The translations under genes and the position numbers were made by a program. From an uncultured Cellvibrio sp. (GTDB taxonomy: Bacteria; Pseudomonadota; Gammaproteobacteria; Pseudomonadales; Cellvibrionaceae), in contig CAMLRI010000188.1 in the NCBI GenBank assembly GCA_946482385.1, positions 1 to 5,458 on the forward strand: a DNA stretch of 5,458 nucleotides, written 5' to 3'. Below the pieces are notes generated by a model. It did not search any database, was not told the origin of the DNA, and saw only the letters and a list, made by a program, of their open reading frames with translations. Positions within the stretch are counted from its first letter, which is position 1. Every line of letters starts with the position of its first letter. Of this stretch, positions 1-5,003 are shown in pieces.

Positions 1-34
1 AGTGCCAGCGTATAACCCAATAGTGATTGAAGGC

Positions 35-40
35 TATAAT
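35..40 (+). promoter_or_regulatory. Candidate -10 element for the small membrane protein gene
   Basis: A perfect TATAAT hexamer lies 29 bases before the ATG at 70, which would give a short leader of a little over 20 nt. No recognisable TTGACA-like hexamer sits 16-18 bases upstream and there is no extended TG motif, so this is a one-sided match. Its position directly before a gene with its own ribosome-binding site supports an independent promoter, but that is inference. Confidence 0.4.
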
Positions 41-56
41 CGTCACACACACTCCC

Positions 57-60
57 GAGG
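57..60 (+). promoter_or_regulatory. Ribosome-binding site of the small membrane protein gene
   Basis: GAGG stands 9 bases before the ATG at 70. It supports this start codon and therefore the reality of a gene only 69 codons long. Confidence 0.6.
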
Positions 61-69
61 CAAGCGGCC

Positions 70-279
70 ATGCTGGTAAAAATTATTATCGTAATTTTGC
101 TGTTATTCGTTACGTTTAATTTGTTTCGCGCGCTCTACATCATGATTAAAAACGATGAACATTCGCCAAAAATGAGCCAGTTCCTGGGGCGGCGGTTATT
201 TTTTTCGGCGCTGGTGCTGGCCATACTGATTGTGCTGATGCTGGCGGGAGTTATAACCCCCAACCCCCGCCCTTATTAG
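70..279 (+). CDS. Small twin-transmembrane protein, DUF2909 type
   Basis: This gene encodes a 69-residue inner-membrane protein of unknown biochemical role. Two hydrophobic helices are visible, at about residues 3-25 and 43-64. They are joined by a short charged linker containing NDEHSPKMSQ and a GRR motif, and the tail ends NPRPY. Length, two-helix layout and position beside coxC match the DUF2909 'twin transmembrane protein' family, which in gammaproteobacteria such as Pseudomonas commonly sits between coxC and the SURF1-like assembly gene. That placement suggests a link to oxidase assembly or stability, but no function is established and I infer none. The gene converges on coxC with only 10 bases between the stop codons. 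A GAGG ribosome-binding site and a TATAAT hexamer upstream suggest separate transcription. The family assignment comes from memory of its sequence style; that this is a real gene is well supported. Confidence 0.85.
   Translation: MLVKIIIVILLLFVTFNLFRALYIMIKNDEHSPKMSQFLGRRLFFSALVLAILIVLMLAGVITPNPRPY
243..271 (+). terminator. Weak candidate terminator stem at the convergent gene ends
   Basis: GGCGGG (243-248) can pair with CCCGCC (266-271) across a 17-base loop that holds the palindrome GTTATAAC (250-257). On the plus strand the stem is followed by CTTATTAGCATTTT, a poor U-tract. On the minus strand no U-tract follows. It overlaps the last codons of the small membrane protein gene. It is the only GC-rich stem near the convergent stops, so it could serve as the transcription end, but the loop is long and the evidence is thin. 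Confidence 0.25.
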
Positions 280-289
280 CATTTTCGCT

Positions 290-1171
290 TTACAGCACAT
301 ACACAAAAATAAACAGGTTTAACCAAACCACATCCACAAAGTGCCAATACCAGGCCGCGGCCTGGAAGGCAAAGTGGCGCTCGGGCGTGAAGGTGTTATT
401 CACCATCATGCGCACAAATACCACAATCAGGAAAATGGTGCCCAGGGTGACGTGCAAACCGTGAAAACCTGTGAGCAAGAAAAAGGTGTTGCCGTACACA
501 CCCGAATCCAGGCGCAGGCCTAAATCCTGATAGGCATGGATATATTCATAAGCCTGCAAACCCAAAAACACCAAGCCTAAAAATATGGTCAGCATCATGA
601 ACAGCCCCACCTGCAAGTATCTGCCCCTTTCCACGCCTGTGTGAGCAAATTGCAAAGTAATGGACGATGCCAACAAGATCAGGGTGTTGTAGAGGGGAAT
701 GCCGCTCCAGGGCATGGCCTGGGTTTGCGTACCGCCTGGCGTGGTTACCAGCGGCCAAATAGCATCAAAATTGGGCCACAGAATTTCGCCCGTCATTACA
801 TTATTACTGGCGCCACCCAACCAGGGCACAGCGATCATGCGCGCATAAAATAGCGCACCGAAAAACGCCGCAAAAAACATCACCTCGGAAAAAATAAACC
901 AGCTCATGCCCTGGCGGAAAGAGCGATCCATTTGCGCCGAATAAAGCCCGGCGGTGGACTCTTCGATAACATTGCTAAACCAGCCATACAGCATGCCAAA
1001 TAAAATCAACGCACCCAGCAGCAATAAAAAGCCGCCAAAGGGAAACTTATCGGCAGCAGACTGCACCACCAATAAGCCTGCGCCGTAACCAATGCACAGC
1101 ATGGCCACAGCGCCCACTATGGGCCAGGGGCTTTGATGGGGAACATAATACTTTTCGTGGGCCGTACTCAT
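290..1171 (-). CDS. coxC: Cytochrome c oxidase subunit III
   Basis: This is the third core subunit of the aa3-type terminal oxidase, an integral inner-membrane protein that binds no redox metal and stabilises proton uptake by subunit I. The product has 293 residues and seven hydrophobic segments. Family motifs are visible: the RQGMSWFIFSEVMFF stretch with its conserved Glu at about residue 96, a Glu pair at 70-71, GFHGLHV at 235-241, and the C-terminal WYWHFVDVVWL at 274-284. The reading frame is open further upstream, into cox11, but GGAGG at 1179-1183 is 7 bases from the ATG at 1171 and only 1 base from the ATG two codons earlier, so 1171 is chosen. It lies 22 bases after the cox11 stop and is the last gene of the operon on this strand. 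Its TAA is 10 bases from the stop of a convergent gene. Confidence 0.97.
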   Translation of the reverse strand: MSTAHEKYYVPHQSPWPIVGAVAMLCIGYGAGLLVVQSAADKFPFGGFLLLLGALILFGMLYGWFSNVIEESTAGLYSAQMDRSFRQGMSWFIFSEVMFFAAFFGALFYARMIAVPWLGGASNNVMTGEILWPNFDAIWPLVTTPGGTQTQAMPWSGIPLYNTLILLASSITLQFAHTGVERGRYLQVGLFMMLTIFLGLVFLGLQAYEYIHAYQDLGLRLDSGVYGNTFFLLTGFHGLHVTLGTIFLIVVFVRMMVNNTFTPERHFAFQAAAWYWHFVDVVWLNLFIFVYVL

Positions 1172-1178
1172 GTGCATT

Positions 1179-1183
1179 CCTCC
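1179..1183 (-). promoter_or_regulatory. Shine-Dalgarno that fixes the coxC start
   Basis: Read on the minus strand, GGAGG is followed by 7 bases and then ATG AGT ACG. The competing ATG at 1177 is only 1 base away, too close for initiation, and the longest open frame (starting at 1225) would overlap the end of cox11. The site selects the protein beginning MSTAHEKYY. Confidence 0.8.
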
Positions 1184-1193
1184 ACGGTTTTTC

Positions 1194-1721
1194 CTAGCGA
1201 CTGGCTGTTTGCGGCTCAGCCTCATATAAACGGTAGGACAGGGTTATGGTGTTCACGCTCGCGGGTATATCTGGATCTATATAAAACTGTACCGGCATGG
1301 ATTTTTGCTCACCGCGATCCAAAGGCTGTTCAACAAAACAAAAACACTCAATTTTTTTAAAATATTGCGCCGCCTGGCCGGGAGAAACTGAGGGCACGGC
1401 GCGCCCCACCATGGCGTGATCGGCATGGTTAGCCGCCAGATAATGAATGACTTTAACTTCGCCGGGATGAACATTGATACGCATGATTTCCGGGGCGAAG
1501 TCCCAGGGCATAGCGCTATCGCGGGTTGCCAAAAATTCCACGGTAATACTGCGGCTTTCATCTACCCGCCGCGACACTTGCGCCGGCTGGTTAGCGGTTT
1601 TGCCATTGAGCCCGGTGTAGCGGCAAAACACATCGTAAAGCGGCACCAAGGCAAAACCAAAAGCGAACATGGCAACACAGGCCAGCAAAAGTTTGCGCAC
1701 CAATGCAGCATGTGAGCCCAT
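1194..1721 (-). CDS. ctaG: Cytochrome c oxidase assembly protein CtaG/Cox11
   Basis: This copper chaperone is needed to form the CuB centre of subunit I. It is anchored in the inner membrane by one N-terminal helix, with a periplasmic immunoglobulin-like domain. The product has 175 residues: a hydrophobic anchor at about 8-27, a conserved Cys at 33 (FCRYTG) just after it, and the CFCF copper-binding motif with Cys 126 and Cys 128. These are the three cysteines expected of the family. YFKKIECFCF and the later PVQFYIDP stretch are typical Cox11 sequence. A GTG at 1727 would add two residues but overlaps the Shine-Dalgarno itself, so the ATG at 1721 is preferred. It lies 28 bases after coxA and 22 before coxC, the usual position of this gene in proteobacterial cox operons, where it is translated alongside its client CoxA. 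Confidence 0.96.
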   Translation of the reverse strand: MGSHAALVRKLLLACVAMFAFGFALVPLYDVFCRYTGLNGKTANQPAQVSRRVDESRSITVEFLATRDSAMPWDFAPEIMRINVHPGEVKVIHYLAANHADHAMVGRAVPSVSPGQAAQYFKKIECFCFVEQPLDRGEQKSMPVQFYIDPDIPASVNTITLSYRLYEAEPQTASR

Positions 1722-1726
1722 ATACA

Positions 1727-1733
1727 CCTTCCT
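1727..1733 (-). promoter_or_regulatory. Shine-Dalgarno that fixes the ctaG start
   Basis: On the minus strand AGGAAGG ends 5 bases before the ATG at 1721. The upstream in-frame GTG at 1727-1725 uses the last G of this sequence as its first base, so it cannot also be positioned properly for initiation. The site therefore supports a 175-residue protein starting MGSHAALVRK. Confidence 0.75.
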
Positions 1734-1749
1734 GTTTAAAGCTGACTAA

Positions 1750-3360
1750 TTAATGCTGGTAATCTTTAACAACCGGCGGTGTTTGGAAAGTGTGATAAGG
1801 CGCTGGCGATGGAATTTCCCACTCCAGGCCACGAGCGCCTTCCCACACTCGATCCGATGCTTTTTCACCCTTGCCGCGCATAGCGCGCACCACTGTCCAC
1901 ACCAATAGCAGCTGCGACAAACCAAACAGCAGGCCACCAACGCTGATGAGTGCATTCATATCGGCAAATTGCAGCGCATAATCGGGAATGCGGCGCGGCA
2001 TGCCGGCCAGGCCGACAAAGTGCATGGGGAAGAACAACAGGTTAACGGAAACCAGCGAACACCAAAAATGGGCTTGGGCCAATTTTTCGCTGTACATTAC
2101 CCCTGTCCACTTGGGCAGCCAGAAATAAACCCCGGAAATAATGCCGAAGAGCGCGCCGGTTACCAGCACATAGTGGAAATGCGCCACCACAAAGTAGGTA
2201 TCGTGATATTGGAAATCCGCCGGCACTATGGCAAGCATCAAACCGGACAAGCCGCCAATGGTAAACAACACAATAAAGGCAATAGCAAACATCATGGGCA
2301 CTTCAAAGGTGAGCGCACCGCGCCACATAGTGGCCACCCAGTTAAAGACTTTTACCCCGGTGGGCACAGCGATTAGCATGGTGGCGTACATAAAAAATAA
2401 TTCGGCAGCCACCGGCATGCCGGTGGTAAACATATGATGCGCCCACACAATAAACGACAAGAACGCGATACTGGCGGTGGCGATCACCATGGATTCATAA
2501 CCAAACAATGGCTTGCGCGCAAAGGTGGGCACTATGGCGGAGACAACACCAAAGGCCGGCAGGATCATGATGTAAACTTCGGGGTGGCCAAAAAACCAAA
2601 AAATATGCTGGAACAACACCGGGTCGCCGCCGCCGGCAGCATTAAAAAAGCTGGTGCCAAAATATTTATCGGTGAGCACCATGGTAACGGCGCCGGCCAA
2701 CACGGGCATTACCGCAATTAATAAAAACGCGGTAATCAACCAGGTCCACACAAACAGCGGCAGTTTCATCCAGGTCATACCCGGGGCGCGCAAATTAAAA
2801 ATAGTTACAATCACATTGATGGCACCCATGATGGAGGAGACACCCATCAGGTGTACCGCAAATACAAAAAATGCAGTGCTGTCGTTGCTGTAAGTGGTCG
2901 ATAGCGGCGCATAGAAAGTCCAACCTGCCGCCGGTGCACCGCCCTCCATAAACAGGGTGGATAACAAAATTAAAAATGCGCAAGGCAAAATCCAAAAACT
3001 CCAGTTGTTCATGCGCGGCAGTGCCATATCCGGTGCGCCAATCATCAGCGGCACCATCCAATTAGCCAGGCCGACAAAGGCGGGCATAATGGCGCCGAAC
3101 ACCATAATTAAACCGTGCATGGTGGTCATCTGGTTGAAAAAATGCGGGTCGACAAATTGCAAACCAGGCTGGAAGAGTTCGGCGCGAATCACCATCGCCA
3201 AGATGCCGCCGATAAACAACATAATCAGCGCAAATACCAAATAGAGTGTGCCTATATCCTTGTGGTTGGTGGTGTACAACCAGCGGCTAATGCCATGAGG
3301 TTTGTGGTCGTGATCCTCGTGGGCAGGGTGCGCCATAGTGCTGCTGTGCTCGCTGCTCAT
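1750..3360 (-). CDS. coxA: Cytochrome c oxidase subunit I
   Basis: This is the catalytic subunit of the aa3/caa3-type oxidase: it reduces oxygen to water at heme a3-CuB and pumps protons across the inner membrane. The product has 536 residues and about twelve membrane helices. Visible ligands are His 82 and His 396 for heme a, His 394 for heme a3, and His 259, His 308 and His 309 for CuB. Tyr 263, in GHPEVY, is the expected cross-linked tyrosine. Asp 111 (GAPDM) and Glu 261 mark the D channel and Lys 337 (PTGVKVFN) the K channel. The Glu in helix VI places it in the A1 class of heme-copper oxidases. The N-terminus is His-rich (His 5, 11, 14, 17, 19, 22). GGAG at 3369-3372, 8 bases before the ATG and inside the end of coxB, supports the start. 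Only 2 bases separate it from the coxB stop, which suggests translational coupling. Confidence 0.99.
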   Translation of the reverse strand: MSSEHSSTMAHPAHEDHDHKPHGISRWLYTTNHKDIGTLYLVFALIMLFIGGILAMVIRAELFQPGLQFVDPHFFNQMTTMHGLIMVFGAIMPAFVGLANWMVPLMIGAPDMALPRMNNWSFWILPCAFLILLSTLFMEGGAPAAGWTFYAPLSTTYSNDSTAFFVFAVHLMGVSSIMGAINVIVTIFNLRAPGMTWMKLPLFVWTWLITAFLLIAVMPVLAGAVTMVLTDKYFGTSFFNAAGGGDPVLFQHIFWFFGHPEVYIMILPAFGVVSAIVPTFARKPLFGYESMVIATASIAFLSFIVWAHHMFTTGMPVAAELFFMYATMLIAVPTGVKVFNWVATMWRGALTFEVPMMFAIAFIVLFTIGGLSGLMLAIVPADFQYHDTYFVVAHFHYVLVTGALFGIISGVYFWLPKWTGVMYSEKLAQAHFWCSLVSVNLLFFPMHFVGLAGMPRRIPDYALQFADMNALISVGGLLFGLSQLLLVWTVVRAMRGKGEKASDRVWEGARGLEWEIPSPAPYHTFQTPPVVKDYQH

Positions 3361-3362
3361 TA

Positions 3363-4505
3363 TTATTTCTCCGCTGTTTGGGCTGCGGCTACATCCGCAG
3401 GTTGAACCAAGTCGCCAGTGTTGTTGCCCCAGGCGTTGCGCTCGTAAGTAATCACGGCAGCTATTTCACTGTTACTTAATTGTTTTGCGTAAGCCTGCAT
3501 GGCTGTGCCCGGTTTGCCGTGCAACACGATATTGATATGGGCGGGAATATCCTGGGTAACCATTTTGCTGCCCTTAAGCGCAGGAATAACTCCAGGTAAG
3601 CCTTCGCCCGACACCTGGTGGCAAGCGGCGCAGTGGGTTTCGTAAATGCGTTGGCCTTCTGCCATTAATTCTTCCATGCTCATTCTGCCCTTGGCGGCCT
3701 CGGCGGCTTTGGCAGCTTCTTGCGCGGCGATTTGCTCTTGCGTCCAGCGCTCAAAAGCTTCTGGCGATTTAGCTTCTACCACCACTGGCATAAAGGCGTG
3801 ATCTTTACCGCACAATTCAGCGCACTGGCCACGGTAAATACCTTCCTGCTCAACACGGGTCCAGGTTTCGTTAATAAAGCCGGGGTTGGCATCTTTTTTC
3901 ACAGCAAAAGCAGGCACCCACCAGGAGTGGATCACATCGTCGGAGGTAACTAGGAAGCGCACTTTTTTATGGGTGGGAATAACCAAAGGCTTATCCACTT
4001 CCAACAGATAGAGATCATTTTTATCGGATTGATTGTTGATTTGTTCGCGCGGTGTTGCCAGCAGCGAATAAAACTCGATGGGATATTCCAGATATTTGTA
4101 GTGCCACTTCCACTGGGAGCCGGTGATTAACACGGTGATGTCGGCCTTGGAGGTATCTTCCATCGCCACCAGGGTGCGGGTGGCGGGCACCGCCATAGCT
4201 ACCAGGATTAATACCGGGATGGCAGTCCAGATAATTTCCATTTTCAGGCTGCCGTGGAATTGCGCCGGCGTTGCACCCTTGGATTTGCGATGGTGCAGGA
4301 TCGACCAAAACATCAAACCAAAAACGATCACCGCAATAGCACAGCAGATATAAAAGATGATCATATGCAGGTTGTAAACCTGCTGGCTAATGTCGGTGAC
4401 ACCCTGGGTCATATTGTATTTGGGGGTAGTGGCCCAGGCATTACTAGCCAGGGCCAGCGGCGCTAAAGCAGCGCTGCTTAACAGCTGCAATAAATTGCAC
4501 TTCAC
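3363..4505 (-). CDS. coxB: Cytochrome c oxidase subunit II with fused cytochrome c domain (caa3 type)
   Basis: This subunit accepts electrons from cytochrome c and passes them through CuA to subunit I. The product has 380 residues. A signal peptide ends in AWA (cleavage after about residue 25) and is followed by two membrane helices at about 45-68 and 88-108. The periplasmic cupredoxin domain carries the aromatic QWKWHY patch (131-136) and the CuA ligands His 193, Cys 228, Cys 232, His 236 and Met 239. An Ala/Glu-rich linker (about 257-284) leads to a c-type cytochrome domain with CAACH at 292-296 and Met 336 as the probable sixth heme ligand. Plain subunit II proteins lack this last domain, so the enzyme is caa3-like. 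The start is GTG, backed by AAGGAG 7 bases upstream. As the first gene of the operon it follows a 498-bp non-coding stretch. Confidence 0.98.
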   Translation of the reverse strand: MKCNLLQLLSSAALAPLALASNAWATTPKYNMTQGVTDISQQVYNLHMIIFYICCAIAVIVFGLMFWSILHHRKSKGATPAQFHGSLKMEIIWTAIPVLILVAMAVPATRTLVAMEDTSKADITVLITGSQWKWHYKYLEYPIEFYSLLATPREQINNQSDKNDLYLLEVDKPLVIPTHKKVRFLVTSDDVIHSWWVPAFAVKKDANPGFINETWTRVEQEGIYRGQCAELCGKDHAFMPVVVEAKSPEAFERWTQEQIAAQEAAKAAEAAKGRMSMEELMAEGQRIYETHCAACHQVSGEGLPGVIPALKGSKMVTQDIPAHINIVLHGKPGTAMQAYAKQLSNSEIAAVITYERNAWGNNTGDLVQPADVAAAQTAEK

Positions 4506-4512
4506 TGCACGA

Positions 4513-4518
4513 CTCCTT
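4513..4518 (-). promoter_or_regulatory. Shine-Dalgarno for the GTG start of coxB
   Basis: AAGGAG on the minus strand sits 7 bases before the GTG at 4505. It supports a non-ATG start, and that start also places a complete signal peptide at the N-terminus. No in-frame ATG nearby offers a better choice. Confidence 0.8.
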
Positions 4519-4632
4519 CTTCTTTATTGACGTTAATTTTGGAAATCGCAGATGCGCAAGTGTGAGCAGGCCTTCCGCCAGCAAAATGGGAATGAACACT
4601 CACAACAGCAACAAACTATGCAGGCTAAGTGG

Positions 4633-4664
4633 TGCAACTAACCCATTGGATTAATGGGGTTGCA
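4633..4664. repeat. Bulged inverted repeat in the coxB upstream region
   Basis: TGCAAC (4633-4638) pairs with GTTGCA (4659-4664), and CCCATT (4642-4647) pairs with AATGGG (4653-4658). The loop is 5 bases (4648-4652) and a 3-base bulge (TAA, 4639-4641) lies on one side only. Twelve pairs in total make it the longest stem in the gap. No U-run follows on either strand, so it does not look like an intrinsic terminator. Confidence 0.6.
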
Positions 4665-4702
4665 TAACAGGATCAACCTAGCCAAAGGAATCAGGTGAAT
4701 CT

Positions 4703-4736
4703 CGCTAGCATTTAACCGGGCAACCCGACGCTAGCG
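4703..4736. repeat. Nested inverted repeat in the coxB upstream region
   Basis: CGCTAGC (4703-4709) is the exact reverse complement of GCTAGCG (4730-4736). Between them CGGG (4717-4720) and CCCG (4724-4727) form an inner stem around CAA. The right arm is also part of the self-complementary CGCTAGCG (4729-4736), so alternative pairings or a protein-binding palindrome are possible. No U-run follows. Confidence 0.6.
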
Positions 4737-4864
4737 CTGCATGGCGCGACCTGACAACAAGAACAGCCAACTGGCGGCATAAAAGACATGGGGCCAGAAC
4801 ACAGGACGTACCAAAAAAACCGGACACCGCAATTCCAACACACAACAACGAAGGCTAATCACAA

Positions 4865-4881
4865 CAGGGCAAAGTGCCCTG
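4865..4881. repeat. Perfect 7-bp hairpin in the coxB upstream region
   Basis: CAGGGCA (4865-4871) and TGCCCTG (4875-4881) are exact reverse complements around an AAG loop. The stem is GC-rich and compact. The bases after it on the minus strand are TTGTGATTAGCC and on the plus strand CTAACAACTG, so neither side has the U-run of an intrinsic terminator. Confidence 0.65.
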
Positions 4882-4928
4882 CTAACAACTGACTAGCGAC
4901 TAAACAATGGTTTAAATATAACTATGAA

Positions 4929-4956
4929 GATATAAAACGCAAGCAAAGGCTATCAA
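4929..4956 (-). promoter_or_regulatory. Candidate coxB operon promoter
   Basis: On the minus strand TTGATA (4951-4956) is followed after 16 bases by TATATC (4929-4934), each a partial match to the sigma-70 hexamers. Slightly downstream, TTGCGT with TATATT (4915-4920), also 16 bases apart, is an alternative. Both lie in the most AT-rich part of the gap. The start of transcription would be more than 400 bases before coxB. Other weak hexamers exist nearer the gene, so this is only the best-looking option. Confidence 0.25.
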
Positions 4957-4959
4957 AGG

Positions 4960-5003
4960 AAAAAATAAAACTTAAAAGATTTTTTGATATAGCGAATAAC
5001 GCT
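4960..5003 (-). terminator. Possible weak apaH terminator region
   Basis: Directly after the apaH TAA, AGCG and CGCT (4991-5003) form a 4-bp stem around 5 bases. A U-rich stretch follows about 13 bases later (TTTTAAGTTTTATTTTTT on the minus strand), itself flanked by the AT-only inverted repeat AAAAAAT/ATTTTTT (4960-4966 and 4979-4985). The short stem and its distance from the U-tract make intrinsic termination doubtful; some read-through into the cox operon is possible. Confidence 0.25.

Larger units (their letters stand above)
4506..5003 (-). other. Long gene-free region upstream of coxB (probable promoter and structured leader)
   Basis: This 498-bp stretch separates the apaH stop from the coxB start, both on the minus strand. 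I find no convincing coding region: the open frames are short (34 codons or fewer among those examined) and lack ribosome-binding sites. The apaH-proximal part, about 4905-4990, is AT-rich and holds promoter-like hexamers. The rest is more GC-balanced and contains three inverted repeats, at 4865-4881, 4703-4736 and 4633-4664. The strand equivalent to the coxB mRNA is unusually rich in GTTGT and TTGTTG. If transcription starts in the AT-rich block, the coxB leader would be roughly 400 nt and would include all three hairpins. This is inference from position, with no transcript evidence. Confidence 0.6.

Noticed and set aside
1..69. A divergent SURF1-like gene start at the left edge.
   Set aside because: Such a gene would be expected nearby, but no minus-strand start with a ribosome-binding site is visible in these 69 bases.
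4561..4604. TGTGAG (4561-4566) and CTCACA (4599-4604) as a possible CRP-type operator or large hairpin.
   Set aside because: The half-sites are 32 bases apart instead of about 6, and 6-bp arms with such a loop are easily found by chance.
4664..4685. TTGATCCTGTTAT on the minus strand as an Anr/FNR box.
   Set aside because: Only the TTGAT half matches; the ATCAA half is absent at the required spacing.
4788..4892. A 34-codon plus-strand frame in the apaH-coxB gap, and shorter ones starting near 4585 and 4741.
   Set aside because: No Shine-Dalgarno, Asn/Gln/Thr-rich products that simply reflect the CAA-rich composition, and no recognisable family.
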